A stretch of 64,000 nucleotides of DNA from Phallus indusiatus (lineage: Eukaryota; Basidiomycota; Agaricomycetes; Phallales; Phallaceae): the NCBI GenBank assembly GCA_027605045.1, contig JAQFWX010000008.1:1488001-1552000 (forward strand). The letters run 5' to 3'. The stretch's first letter is position 1. Each line of letters begins with the position of its first letter. Positions 11,891 through 23,579 of the stretch are shown in pieces. The notes below the pieces were generated by a model. The model searched no databases, was not told where the DNA came from, and saw nothing but the letters and a program-made list of their open reading frames with translations. A program made the translations under genes and the position numbers.

Positions 11891-14544
11891 GATAAGGCAA
11901 GCTCTTGGGAAATGTTCAATATTTGACTTTCATGGTATCATTTATAAGAGTTCGATAGTAAGACATTACTCAGCAACAGAGAACCGGAAGAGGGAAAAAT
12001 CAAATATCGCGTCATTAAAGGGCCTTTCCATTACTAATGCATTCATTAGTCATTTGGATTTCCTTCAGCCTCTCTCCATTGCGGCGCATGTGCCTGTCGT
12101 GCTGGAGGTCGAAACTGTACTGAGTCCGTGACAACATCAGGAAAAATCAACCCTGACCGTAGCACAATATAACCCTGGACAATTATGTGAGACACGCTTG
12201 TGATATGTAGAAATGACGACATTCTGTAGACTCTGTAGCACTGTATAGACATGTCGCCACTATCATAGACGTCTATAATTCTCCATACTGAGGTCACATT
12301 TTTGTACAGCTCCGGGGGTAAAACTGGCTACAGGGGCTACAAGAGTATGCCAAAAAAAAGATGAATCGTGAGTTATACCTCAGCTTTCTGGATTACTATC
12401 TTATCTGACTGCAATTGTGTGATAAGCTATGCATTACACTAGAACTTTATTGCTTCAAGTCACCTCTTCGTCAGCTAAAATCCCCTAAGTTCGTCGGGTA
12501 ATCGGTACCGGTGACAGAAGGCCGCTATTTTGAGGAACGTGCAAGGGTTTGAACAAGTCAGGTGATTCACCCCATCAAAATTTATATAAGAGACGCTTTG
12601 GAGAACTAAACGTCGAAACTTTTCAGACCTTAAATATAAACATTCTCTTGAGGTCTCTCTGTCCTACCCCACCGTCAGCAAGACGCTTGACTTGATGCTC
12701 AGTTTTTGCAAAGTATTTCAATTCTTACGTTCATGCTCTTCCATTTCTACGAAATTCTGCTCATTAAATTTTCCTAGGTTACATTATCTGTTATTACCCT
12801 GGCCTGCAGCATGCATTGAAAACGATACAGTCAGGTGAACCGTGATGGTATGTCCACTTTTTGATCGCTGAGCTCACCGGTGACCTTTCGTTTATGATCT
12901 ATCTAGGAGTTACAAGCAAAACAAGGAAGGAAAGCATGATGAGGTAAATGATAAAACTTGGGGAGAATGTATGGCAAGGTGAAGGATAGTAAAACTATTA
13001 TTTATTTACTATATAGATAAATAGTCTTTTTGTATTTAATTCATTCAATAAATATTCCGAATATCTTGCAATTATTTTGTATTTGTGTGATACTTAAGAT
13101 GTCTACGAACAATTAGTATATTTTCAGTAATCATGTTATAGTGCTACTAAAGCTATATAGGCACAATTTTCATTTCCTACATGACTCTACATTATCTTAT
13201 GTATGCCAATATTTCCTTGCGCTGGCTACGGTGTCCTACGGCGCCCAATATAATGGGGTACATGGCAACGGGCCTACACGGCCTACACGGCCTATATCGG
13301 ACAATATAGCCAGTTTTTGCCATGCCTTTTTTTCCTGATGAATATCGGACTCGAGGGAGCCACTTTGTCTCCACTATAAACGTGTTAAAATGATCTTCAC
13401 TTTGGGACAATGACCAGGAATTCACGTCTGTGGTTAGCTTTAACCATTGACTCGATAATGAAATGAAGGTTCCAAGGATGCTTCGTGAGAATTTGATAAG
13501 ACACTCAGGTTTCCAGGTATGGTGATGATAAATCACCATACTCAGTGATAGTGTTTGTAAGCATGTACATACATCCATAGTACACAATTTGATTGATTGT
13601 TGAAGATTGTTAGGTTATTGTAGCTCCATCACTTCTGCTCCCAAATACCTGATGTGGTTCGTCCGCTTTGATTGGTTTGAGGGCTACCCACGCACAGTCT
13701 AAACAAACTTTCATCCTTCATCTCGCGCAATCCAAACAAATTCTTGCAATAGGTGCTGGAACAAAAAAATAACATGGGTTTCGTATAGTTTTTACTGTGC
13801 TTTTACTTTATTCTCAAGACGCGGTTATCTGAATATGCTCAGTCAGTTTTTACTAAGCATGTCTATTCGGTGCCTCGGATCGCAAATTTTGGACACGGTT
13901 TTCGAATGTGCGTGGCAATTTTTGAGGAAAGATTCACGCAGACAGTGGCATCATTATCCGCCACAGTGCTTCTCTGGCTCGTGAATTTCATTCGCTCATA
14001 CAATAACATCCGCATGATGTGTCTCACATTAGGTACGGAACTTTAAGCGGCTCACAACTGTCAATTTACCATGACTTTTTCAGTCTTCTGTTTTTGAGTG
14101 TTTCGGCCTGCTTCCCTTCCAAACGAACTAGCTGCTATCACCGTAGCAAGCCCTCAGGTTTAGATTGCGCGATCATACTGATTGACCGTACACTGTGACT
14201 GCTCAAGTCAAAGACCAGGTCCTGCTGTAAGGAAGTGACAGCTTTGATTGAAGATTTGAACGGTCCCATTACCCACGTGGAGTCAAGCAGTTCAGTGGCA
14301 TGTCAATAATAACTAATGACAGTATGGGAGTATGGTGCTTTTGGAAAGAGTGATTTTCCGACAAATCAACTAACTCATCTGTGCGGATCGGTGACAGGTC
14401 TGATCGTGGCTGCGGTTAACCAGGTACAACCCCGCTTATTGGCTGGCACTTCATACATAAGGCCTCCACATCTGTCCTCCCTTAGCAGCTTGCACACTTC
14501 TTAATATCTTTCTGTGTGTCGGATCCACAACTTTTTTTAAAGCC
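11891..14544. other. Intergenic region, no gene seen
   Basis: Six-frame reading gives only short frames without recognisable domains. The stretch 12990-13140 is AT-rich. A small tandem run of the form cctacacgg occurs at about 13262-13290. A repeated-looking TATA-type block (12580-12600, atttatataagag) could be a promoter relic. I see no RNA gene or transposon ends. Confidence 0.5.
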
Positions 14545-16482
14545 ATGTCCGACATCGCTCAGCTCATCCAGGAGTTAGACGACGTGGTGCAAGGCAGTGA
14601 CGTTCTTTCGTACAGCTCAGGTGAGATGAACATCAATGTCTTCAGGTCGCGACTCAGTACCAGCTTTTTGGTATTATCTAGTATCGGCTACGTTTTTACT
14701 GATCTATGAGATCATCCTCACCTTTCCCGATGAAGTTCGATATATATGGCTGTATGTCAATGCTGTTCGTCCGTTATTGAGAGACTGCCTATCTATTCGC
14801 TTTTTTATGGAAGATCACCATGGTCATTTGTCACGGTTCTTTATCTTTTGATTCGGTACTTTACGCTTACTCTTCTTATCCTCACCTCTTACGGTAAGAC
14901 CCAAGATGTTTGACTGAATGCCTCTAACTTTTGGCCTTCCTTAAGCATCCATCAACACTAATCTATCTATTCCGGTAAGGCTAAGGCTCCAGTACCTCGT
15001 TATTTTAAGCATTGATTTTTTTTCTAGTTGTGAGGACAAAATCATCTGACTGATAATTCTCATGAATGATGAACTTGAACATGTTTTAGCTGCAATAATT
15101 TTGTCAACTTCCAGATATGGTATTCCGGCAGTGTTCACATTTACCACAAAGTGCTAAATAGTCGTTAGGAGTCCGGTAGCTCTCGTTCCGGCGGTTGATA
15201 TTCTAATTGTGTTAAGAGTTTATGCGCTTTATAAACGAAGTAAATCGAGTGCGTCAGGATTTAACTGGATGTCCTTTCTTATTTTAAATGTCCTTTGAGT
15301 AGTAGGGTGCTTTTTGATATTTCTTTGGCTGGGTAGGTGAATTTCACTGCTCAGGAATCAATCTCTCTCAGACTCTTATCTTTGTTTCGCAGGCGAGACA
15401 GTGGTATGGCGAATCCTTTCTTCCTTTCTACTGCAAGAAGAACTGCACTCCCTTGCTTGAAACTAGATCATACTCGTTTTGACCGGTTTAGGATTCGGCC
15501 CCCAAAAAGGTGCATCGCCAAATCCATTGCCAGGTGTACTACCCAACTGCACTCCTACTGATCCCTTCAATGCTCACAACCTAATAATTGGAGGGTAATA
15601 ATTCCTTTGACTGGCAACAGTTATAAAATCGCTTATCTGTTCTCTTCGGTCTCAATTTTACGGCAGAAGCGTCGCTATAGGATTTCAAGGTACTACTTAG
15701 CTCCTTGGGGGTGATTCTGACTCAGAGATCATTTATTATTGTTCGCCAGCGGTTTACTTAGGGCTTGCGTTATACAAACTTGCCATACAAATCAAGCTTA
15801 TAAAACGTTTGACGCCACTTTTAGAAATATTCATTCGGTGAGTTATATTTTTTTTCTATATACGGGCTTTGTTGAGCCATGGATGAACACAGAGATGGCG
15901 CCTTATACTGCTTCAAGTATGTCGGTTCCTTTCACTATATTATAGCCATCATTGTTATCAACTTCTTTTCGCCAGTATCTTAGGTATTGATTACACCAGC
16001 TTATTAACTTATCAGAACTTTCTGAATGATTGCTTTTATTTTTAAGCCATGTACGCTTTGAGCGTCTTTTTCGCACAGCACTATGGACCGAAGACCCCAT
16101 TAGAAGGCTTAGGCGGAGCGTAAGTTTTAGCCCCTTTCTTCGTGGTACCGGCGTGAGCCACAATATTTGGTAGATGGCTCGTCTCAATCATCGCTATCAC
16201 CGTAGGTTTTCCAAGTCAGTTTATAACCAACCACTCGCTTATAATTACACGTTATAATTATCTTATCAGGCTGGAAAATTAGTTCTCAACCTCAGAAGAA
16301 CCGCTCACCATGACTCTTCGAATAATACTAGTAACCTTTCCGACCAGTCCGGATCTTATGAGCTTCAGTTCACGACCCCAATCGAACCAATTCAATCCAC
16401 GATCATCATTGATGCATCTCGAATACGTGAGAGCACCGGAATAGAACCGCTCCCCACTTCACATACCGTGGCGCTGGTTTAA
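14545..16482 (+). CDS. DUF6533 domain membrane protein (putative seven-helix)
   Basis: This family is a large, functionally uncharacterised set of predicted multi-helix membrane proteins in Agaricomycetes. The gene is cut into many short exons. Exon 1 starts at 14545 (MSDIAQLIQELDDVV). After an intron of 37 or 43 nt (donor 14621), the DUF6533 signature follows: FWYYLVSATFLLIYEIILTF, then PDEVRYIW. Next come SFVTVLYLLIRYFTLTLLIL (14810-14890), the hallmark VDILIVLRVYALYKRSKSSA (15195-15260), AVYLGLALYKLAIQIKLI (15750-15800), RDGALYCFKYV and IIAIIVINFF (15890-15970), and a C-terminus KLVLNLRRTAHHD ... HTVALV with TAA at 16480-16482. The helix order matches the family and no frame break is needed, but several exon borders between 14900 and 15750 are approximate. 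Confidence 0.8.
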
Positions 16483-17095
16483 TTTGAATGAAAAAAACTT
16501 GCTCGTCTCGGAAGCTTGGGGATTTTTCACTGTAACACTCTTCAAGTTTGTCTCGTCTTCTTCAATGTAATGATTCAAGTTCTATCTGGAGCATCATGAT
16601 ATGACAAAGTTATGAACTTTTTTCTTTTTCCGCCGGACTCATATTCTAAACCTGTTTGTTATAAATAAATATCTGAATATTATTAATGACAGCTGACGAT
16701 TTTTATGGGCTTCTTTTGCTCACATATCTTCAACAGAACCACCTTCCAGGAAGGTGGCGTGGGGATCGCTTCCTCTAAACACTATGTTCGTTTTTTGGCC
16801 AACAGACAAAGCTAAAAGAGACGTCCCTGTTAGTGCCTTATATGAAAAAGAACTTGAGCAGCAAGTACTCCTGGGGGAGGAATTGGGTACGACAGAAAAG
16901 AAATTGTTTGTTCTAATGATACTTTTCCTGATTATGGTATTTCGTGTAGGTTCGTCTACAGCTACACCTGGAAACGATCATGGGCTTGAGGCAAGAATTG
17001 CCGCCATGGAGAGAAATTTGTGTGAAAATCAGAAATTTGAAAATAGTTGGATGACAATCGGAGAAGGTCTGATGAGATTATAAAACAGTTGGATG

Positions 17096-18661
17096 TAGGG
17101 GTCGGCACCGTACCCGTATGACCCGTATATACGGCATCCGTATTACGGCGCCGTATCCGTTACGAACGAGGATGTCACTGACTCACCCGTATGCCGAACG
17201 ACAACTTTTGGTATACGGATACGGCCGTACCGTTTACGGCCGTATTGACCGTATATACGGGTTATACGGATTATTTGCCTGGCATGCAGCAAATACTGAG
17301 AAATCCTTAATATTCTTAGTCTAAATTACATTTATCACTTGTTTATAAAGTATTGACAGCAAATATATGCAAAGTCTACTCTACTAGCACTGATTTACAT
17401 AAATTTACGGACCGGCTTCAGCTTCCGGCGCCTCTGTGACTTATGTCATCTGTTTGACGCTCACTGTGACATGCGTGACATTTGGTTCCTTCAGAGCCTG
17501 AAGGCTTCAACTAGGCTGGGAAAACGACATTGATGAGCTCATAATATCTCAAAATCACTTTTGAGAACTTAGGATATGTATATGTACTTATGTCTCTCAA
17601 TATATCACATCTATTCGACTTTTACCAAACCGTATGCCGTATATGCCGTAATACGGTGTATACGGTCTGTATACGTTCCGATGGAGCTCGGAGTTACCTG
17701 CTATACGGCACGGATACGGTACGGAAATGTCCATATTGTTGTGTCATGATCCGATTCATGACATCACTTCCGGTAACGTTACGTAATCCATATCCGATCA
17801 TTTACCGTTTATCTCCGTTATCTTATCACGCTTACGTCACTCACGATATGACCTTCGCGTTCAGTCATCCCAATCAACCTTACAACTCGAATAGAGACGT
17901 ACCCGTCTCTCTTAACTCCTGGAACACCCGCGGAAAGCCCTTTCTAGAATATTCCACGCACGTTCCGGTTATGAGATCATAGATGACGAACGTAGGTCCA
18001 TGTATGCACAGCTCTCATCCCTGCACACCTCATGTTCATCACATGAGACATCATACCCTGCATATATTGATGTAACTTACGAATCTCACGACTTGTTTGT
18101 ATTTCTCTAGTTCGGAATCTATTTCGAACTGAGCTAGAATTATTTATCTGACGTGTATATAAACCCTAGCATACACGTAGATAGTTCTTCAGACTTAATA
18201 TCGAACGTAGTTCGATATCTCTATAAAACTCTCTTTTCTCTTACTCTCTTCATCATTGAACGTCGAGACCGTTCCTCGAGACTTGCAGCGACGGAAGCCA
18301 TCCGTCGTTGCCGAGAGTTACATCTCAAAGCTTTCTTCATTATCGTTGAGCTTGATATCATTCAATACGAGATACAGCTCGCGACTCTCGAAGCTCGGAA
18401 CGCACATATCCGTAACGTCCTTGACGAACTCGACGCTCGTGACGAACGTCAGGACAAATCCTAAAGAAGACTGTCGTGGCACAACCTCTTATAGGTTGAG
18501 GCCAAGTCCTGGCTATCGTCAACCAACGGTGACGGTTAACAGTGTTATATTCAGCGACTAAAGTATATTATAGTATCTATAACCATTCCCGGATATCGGT
18601 ACTTGACATGTTGCCGTATTTTATACGGCCGTAGCCGTATACGGTACGGTGCCGACCCCTA
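17096..18661. mobile_element. Non-autonomous hAT-superfamily DNA transposon
   Basis: The element starts TAGGGGTCGGCACCGTACC and ends in its inverted complement GGTACGGTGCCGACCCCTA. It is flanked by an identical 8-bp duplication GTTGGATG (17088-17095 and 18662-18669). Eight-bp duplications and TAGGG ends are hallmarks of hAT elements. The subterminal zones are packed with CCGTAT/ATACGG repeats, like hAT transposase-binding arrays. No transposase frame is present. Its middle is occupied by a solo LTR (17742-18608), so the element's own sequence is about 695 bp. Confidence 0.9.
17742..18608 (+). mobile_element. Solo LTR (family B), inserted inside the hAT element
   Basis: It begins TGTCATGATCCGATTCATGA and ends CGGTACTTGACA, and is flanked by the 5-bp duplication TGTTG (17737-17741 and 18609-18613). 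It is 867 bp long with TG...CA ends and no internal region. A TATA-like block (gtatataaaccc, about 18154-18165) could be the LTR promoter. Its short frames are not a known protein. A second copy is at 30896-32069. Confidence 0.9.
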
Positions 18662-18684
18662 GTTGGATGACCAAAGACGCATTA

Positions 18685-19074
18685 CAGCAGTTTGCATTAC
18701 GTAAGTCCGGCGCTCGTTTTGTCAATACAATCATCGAAACCTTGCGAGCGCGATAGCTCGTGCAATTTTGAGAATTTTAACTTACTGTTTCTTCAAAATA
18801 TGTCCAAAAATACTTTATCTAGTGCACTGTTCACTTTTTATGAGTTACTTTGAGGTTTTCCCCATTGCTGTTTTTTGGGGAGAAAAGGTCAAACTTTGGG
18901 GTGCACATTTATAAGCTTGGTAAAGTACATGATGCACTAGATCTAATATATCTGAACATATCCTAAAGAAACAGTAAGCAAAAATCTTCAAAATTGGACG
19001 AGCTATTGCGTTCGCAAGGTCTCAGTGATTATCTTGACAAAACGAGCGCCGGACTTACATAATGCAAACTGCTG
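18685..19074 (+). mobile_element. 390-bp TA-flanked MITE (Tc1/mariner-like)
   Basis: The ends are long imperfect inverted repeats, CAGCAGTTTGCATTACGTAA at the left and the near complement at the right, continuing through ccggcgctcgttttgtca. Both sides carry the dinucleotide TA. It has no coding capacity. An equally long copy in the opposite orientation is at 32290-32679. The TA target fits Tc1/mariner; other TA-inserting families remain possible. Confidence 0.85.
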
Positions 19075-19744
19075 TAATGCTAAGATGGAACAGGAAATGG
19101 CTTCACTCAATAATTCGGTGACACCTTAGCCAAGGTTAGTTTTTGACATGACCTCAGCTATACTAATTCTCCTAAAGTATGGCTTTTCACATGTATACTC
19201 CCTTCAAATAACTCTTGTCTCGTTCTCTTTTAGATTCTCTGCGAGAAATGGTGGCTCGAGAGCTGGGCTTTGACAGTTGGTTCGATATCAACCCAACGCG
19301 AAGAGACACTACCGTGACAACAGTTTTAGCGGACCTGATAGAGAAGAGTCCAGTTCGGTCAAGTATCCACTTCGAGGCTCCTGAAATCTCTGCATTCCTC
19401 ACCAACGGGCAACAACAAGGCAACGTCGCAGCCCATTCTGTTGACCAAAGAGATATCAGAGAGGCGATGCTACCACCTGATCAGAAAAATCACAAATTGC
19501 TCTTAGACTGCCACTCAATTATATTTGGAGTCAGTGATGCTGACGATAATGATACTGATCAAATTTTTTGAATTTGAATAGGTGCAAATGCTGTGATTTG
19601 TTTTGTCGAAATAGTTATCGAGACTGATACTGAAATTGCTTTCTATATGTCGCTCGAATGCCTACTGTTATTTATACACAAAGTTAATTTTTCAGATACT
19701 TAGCATGAAATTTAAACTTGGTTTTTAAGACGACGTAGAACAAG

Positions 19745-19985
19745 CAGTGTCAAGCACTAGGACAGCGTAAGGCCGTGGGTTCGGCCAAGCCCCTTCACAC
19801 CCCGACTCGAGCTCCGCGGAACCTACATATAGCCTGTATACACACCACAGTATTTATACCCGTGATCTTTTTGAAGTATTCCTTCCTAAACCCATTGCGC
19901 AGCCATGGTCGGTACATGTCCCAAGATCATGAAAGGCATTTGTCCTCACTTATGTCGCCAAATATAAGGATCTGATTCCGGATAC
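19745..19985 (+). pseudogene. Accessory-family fragment (copy 5): promoter and first codons only
   Basis: The segment tatacacaccacagtattta, followed by tacccgtgat and the block cttcctaaaccc-ttgcgca before ATG (about 19905), aligns with the 5' flank of the intact copy (35063-35160). After the ATG, similarity (aagatcatg, matching aggatcatg) is lost within about 70 bases. It is a truncated 5' end, next to the CACTA-like element. Confidence 0.55.
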
Positions 19986-20156
19986 TCCGGCTCGCCCCGG
20001 ATACATCCTTTCGCGCACGCTCATTGGCTCTTTCCCTCTCAGCTTTCCCGCGCGCAATGGCTACCGGCGCTTGCTTGGGTAATCGTGTGACGCGTCCCCA
20101 TTAATCGTGTGATGCGTCCCCACCACACTATCTATCTAACCACCACCACTATCCAT

Positions 20157-21396
20157 CACTGGGGACATTGTAGGGTTTAGCCAAAAAAAGGATCTTAAGA
20201 AAATTATAGTTCGAGGTATAGACTATTGATGATTTACCAAATTGTACAATTATATTATAATTAATACTCGGATTAAGGGATTCTGGTTTGAAAAATTGTC
20301 AGTATACTGCTATAATATCTTGGTTGAATTATGTAATAATTCTTTATCATATAAGCCCATGATCAATGTTATCCATTCAGTAAAATAATAAACAGAATGA
20401 AACTTACTGTTAGGGCTACTCAGCTCACACTAGAGGGAGGGGATCCTAAGACAATATATTGGAAGGGAAACTAACTACTCACCTAGAGGGAGGGGATCCT
20501 AAGAGAACAAGCTTAGGGACCCTCACTCTAGGGACAGCGACTATATACATGAAAAACGATAGCGCGGCGTGCGGCCCTGACACAGCTAAGTGCCAGACGC
20601 CCAAACCGAACATAAGCGACGTGACGCCGTAGGCGTCACGCCGGGTACGAGCGCGCAACGCGCGCGAGTAGAGAAAGTGGAACAGAGACAGAGGGAGTAA
20701 ACGGAGGGTGGAGATAATATATGGGAAATATAATTAAAATAGATGGAAACATATACCGATGATAATAAATGAGGAAAAATGAGGGGACGCGGTAGCGTAC
20801 CCTGACACTTACATTATCATCATCCATATTGAAGAATGTTCTGAAAATGTTGTTTATATTTATTGTGAGAATATATTTCTATTATAATTTGGATGCATGG
20901 GAAAAGCTTAATTTTAAGCATGAGAATACTCTTTGTAATATTAGAGTTTTCCTAGGAAAACCTTAATAATACATGGATTCCTGGAAAATCTTGAGAAAAC
21001 TCTAATGTCACAAATTGTGACCTTAAGTTTTAATTACATAGAAACTCAATATTTACCACACCCTCAAAATTATGATAAAATACTTTATTGACAAGTAATT
21101 ATATCAACTTGAATATATAATTTTCCACTATAGTTAATAATAATATATGTTTTAGTTTGTATACTGTTTGACTGAATAGAGAAAGTTATTCATAGTGTTA
21201 TATAAGTAAAAATTATTACAGAATTTAACTAAGATAATAATAGCAGCATACTGACAATTTTGCAAGCCAGAATCCCTTAATCTGAGTATTAGTTATAATA
21301 TGATTGCACAATTTAGTAAATCATCAATAGTCTATACCTCGAACTATAATTTTCTTAAGATCCTTTTTTTGGTTAAACCCTACAATGTCTCCAGTG
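20157..21396. mobile_element. Non-autonomous CACTA-like element with ~160-bp inverted repeats
   Basis: The left end CACTGGGGACATTGTAGGG and right end ccctacaatgtctccagtg are inverted repeats extending about 160 bp (20157-20330 against about 21226-21396). The flanks carry a 3-bp duplication CAT (20154-20156 and 21397-21399). CACTR ends and a 3-bp duplication point to the CACTA/EnSpm superfamily. No transposase frame exists. It contains a solo LTR; its own length is about 835 bp and its core (20810-21230) is very AT-rich. Confidence 0.7.
20408..20807 (-). mobile_element. Solo LTR (family A, Gypsy) in the CACTA-like element
   Basis: Read on the plus strand it starts TGTTAGGGCTACTCAGCTC and ends GCGGTAGCGTACCCTGACA, the reverse complement of the Gypsy LTR at 21709-22104. 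It is flanked by CTTAC duplications (20403-20407 and 20808-20812). It is 400 bp long, so it arose by LTR-LTR recombination of a full insertion. Confidence 0.95.
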
Positions 21397-21708
21397 CATC
21401 CGTCCGTCCATCCATCCACCGTCATCCATTCATTTTATTTATTTCTAAGGTAAGATAAGATTATTATTTTTTTCTTTCTTTTCTTTTCCAATCTAATTAC
21501 TTGGACCTTGAACCCAGGGAGTGGTCGCTCGCTTCTCTCATCATCCAACCACCACCATCATCATTCATCATCCGACCGACCCAATTCTTCCCGGTTTACA
21601 GGTTGAGTCCTGTACACCGTGGGCTTGGCTTAGAAAGAAAGGTATGTAACATGATTTTCTAGTCTATTTGATTTGATCTTTTTTAAGGTATCCTAGCATT
21701 GCCGCCAT

Positions 21709-22104
21709 TGTCAGGGTACGCTACCGCTGTCTCTCATTTTCCTTGATTATTACCATCGGCATCACTTCATTTCTATTCCATTTATTATTTCCGTGTTTTA
21801 CTTTTACTTTCCGCTTCCTTGTTTTGTCTCTATTTCACTTTCTCTACTCGCGCGTGTCGCGCGCTCGTACCCGGCGTGATGCCCGTGACATCATGTCGCT
21901 TAGGTTCGGCTTGGGCGCCTGGCACTTAGCTGTGCCAGGGCCGCACGCCGCGTCGTCGTTTATGTATATAGTAGCTGTACCTAGAGTGAGGGTCCCTAAG
22001 CTTGTTCTCTTAGGATCCCCTCCCTCTAGGTGAGTAGTTAGTTTCCCTTCCAATATATTGTCTTAGGATCCCCTCCCTCTAGCCTGAGCTGAGTAGCCCT
22101 AACA
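21709..22104 (+). repeat. 5' LTR of the Gypsy element (396 bp)
   Basis: It starts TGTCAGGGTACGCTACCGC and ends GAGTAGCCCTAACA. A TATATA box is at 21965-21970, and the predicted transcript start, aagcttgttct, is at 21998, about 30 bp downstream. It contains a twofold repeat of ggatcccctccctctag. Confidence 0.93.
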
Positions 22105-22106
22105 GT

Positions 22107-22117
22107 AGAACAAGCTT
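22107..22117 (+). other. Predicted self-priming primer-binding site
   Basis: Two bases after the 5' LTR lies AGAACAAGCTT, an exact complement of AAGCTTGTTCT at 21998-22008 inside the LTR. No tRNA 3' end match is evident to me. In Tf1/sushi retrotransposons the first 11 nt of the transcript pair with the PBS and prime reverse transcription, and this site has that length and position. Confidence 0.75.
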
Positions 22118-22268
22118 CTACTCGCAGACTGGCCGTTTTTATCGACACTCGCTATCGAAAAATCGCGCTCGACACCGACTATCGCAGTATCGTATTTTTC
22201 CCTCGAGTCCCGTCTATAACCGACCCCTCTGCTCCATCTTAAAAACCCCATTTTCCTTTCTCTCTCTC

Positions 22269-23579
22269 ATGGACTCTTCTCCTCCACCCTCTGCACCCCC
22301 GCTCGTCACCCTCAACGATGTGGCGACTATTATTATGCGGCAATTCGCGGAAATGGATGCCCGCATGGCCAGACAGGAATCCCAGGCCTCACAGATGATT
22401 GAGGTGCTACAGAGCATCCGAGACGCGGCTAGAGCTGCTCCAACCCAAAACCCCCCTGTGGGCGATGCGTCCTCGTCTGGACAACCACCGGCTCCTGAGC
22501 ATCAAGCCAGTTCACGCTCTTCCCGAAATACCCGACCTGCTGTACCTCCTTCGTTCGACGGAGATTGCTCCAAGGGTCGCGCCTTTTGGAACACTGTCGA
22601 GTTCTACATGAGTATATGCAGTCGCGACTTCGAGACTGATGAACTCAAGATCGGCTGGGCGATGTCGTACATGAATGAAGGTCGTGCCCTTACCTTCAGC
22701 GAATCTATGCTGAAAAGGTATCAAAGGGGAGAGAAACCCTTCGCTGACTGGGATGCCTTCCGGGAAAGATTTAAGGCAGATTTCTTTCCACAATCCGAGC
22801 AAGAAGATGCCATCAACGCCCTCTACTCCAACCGCTATGTCCAAGGCAATAGGACTGTGGAGGAGTATGTAGACGCCTTCCGCGTACTCATTGAGCACGC
22901 TGGCTTTACGGAAGGACTCGCCATTAACACGTACTTTCGTAACGGTTTAGACCCGGCAATTGCATCTCTGGTAGCGACGATGAAAGACCGACCCGCACTC
23001 CACGACTACGAAGGCTGGATCAGGCAAGCATGCATGTTTGACATGGACAGGCGTGCCAACGAGGCCTTCACCGCTGCTCGCCGTCGACTCGTGGGCTCTG
23101 GAATGGCTCAGACAAATCCCGCAGCTGTCCCCATTAATCGACCTCGTCCCAACCCTTTTCCGTCGTATCAGACCCTCCAGATCCAGAGGAGGCCCCCTGC
23201 CCCTTCCTATCAGGCTCCTCCCTATCCACCTCCTAGGCCAGCATCTCAAATCGTGCCCACGTTGCCTCCGAGACCTGCGGCTCCCGCTCCTGCACCACAG
23301 GTTAGGCATGATCCGATGGACGTTGACGCTGCCCGTCGACGTGCTGGCCTAGAATCAACCAGGTGTCGTCGCTGTGGAGCAGCAGGCCATTGGGCTCGCG
23401 AATGCCCTCGTGCATATGACATCCGGTATCTCCAGCCCGAGGAGTTAGACGACAGTATCGTGCATCTGCTGGCCCAGAAAGACACGCTAGAAGCCCAGAC
23501 ACGTGGTGACTCTGCTCTGACTGAAGGGGAGACTGTAGCTGCAGCAGAGGTAGAGGATTTTCAAAACGGCGACGAGTGA
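22269..23579 (+). CDS. gag: Gypsy Gag polyprotein
   Basis: The 436-aa protein starts MDSSPPPSAPP and has a retrotransposon Gag core (FDGDCSKGRAFWNTVEFYM, then the EYVDAFRVLIEHAG region). It has a Pro-rich stretch and a CCHC zinc knuckle (CRRCGAAGHWARECP, about residues 364-378) that binds the RNA. The start follows about 160 bp of leader after the PBS. The stop overlaps the pol frame, which is -1 relative to gag. The frame is undamaged. Confidence 0.93.
   Translation: MDSSPPPSAPPLVTLNDVATIIMRQFAEMDARMARQESQASQMIEVLQSIRDAARAAPTQNPPVGDASSSGQPPAPEHQASSRSSRNTRPAVPPSFDGDCSKGRAFWNTVEFYMSICSRDFETDELKIGWAMSYMNEGRALTFSESMLKRYQRGEKPFADWDAFRERFKADFFPQSEQEDAINALYSNRYVQGNRTVEEYVDAFRVLIEHAGFTEGLAINTYFRNGLDPAIASLVATMKDRPALHDYEGWIRQACMFDMDRRANEAFTAARRRLVGSGMAQTNPAAVPINRPRPNPFPSYQTLQIQRRPPAPSYQAPPYPPPRPASQIVPTLPPRPAAPAPAPQVRHDPMDVDAARRRAGLESTRCRRCGAAGHWARECPRAYDIRYLQPEELDDSIVHLLAQKDTLEAQTRGDSALTEGETVAAAEVEDFQNGDE

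Larger units (their letters stand above)
16690..19571 (+). pseudogene. Accessory-family member (copy 4), 5'-truncated and split by transposons
   Basis: The copy begins abruptly about 200 bp after the DUF6533 gene with the tail of the first family intron (cacatatcttcaacag), then VAWGSLPLNTMFVFWPTDK, matching the intact copy. After an intron ending in gtgtag come SSTATPGND and a short coil with a TAA at 17081. A hAT-like element (17096-18661) and a 390-bp MITE (18685-19074) sit inside this coil exon. The last exon (19200-19571) is open: LLDSLREMVARELGFDSWFD, EISAFLTNGQQQGNVAAHS, DIREAM, ending DTDQIF. Compared with the intact copy it lacks four residues (SYVR), removing the conserved Arg before Gly-Asn. 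The original copy cannot be translated whole, though the last exon could be used alone. Confidence 0.7.

Noticed and set aside
13192..13587. 131-residue minus-strand frame
   Set aside because: It has low-complexity RPCRPCRP from a short tandem repeat and no family resemblance.
18153..18561. Frames of 100-130 residues inside family B LTRs (also 31307-31708)
   Set aside because: They lie within LTRs and the frames differ between the two copies, so they are not conserved coding sequence.
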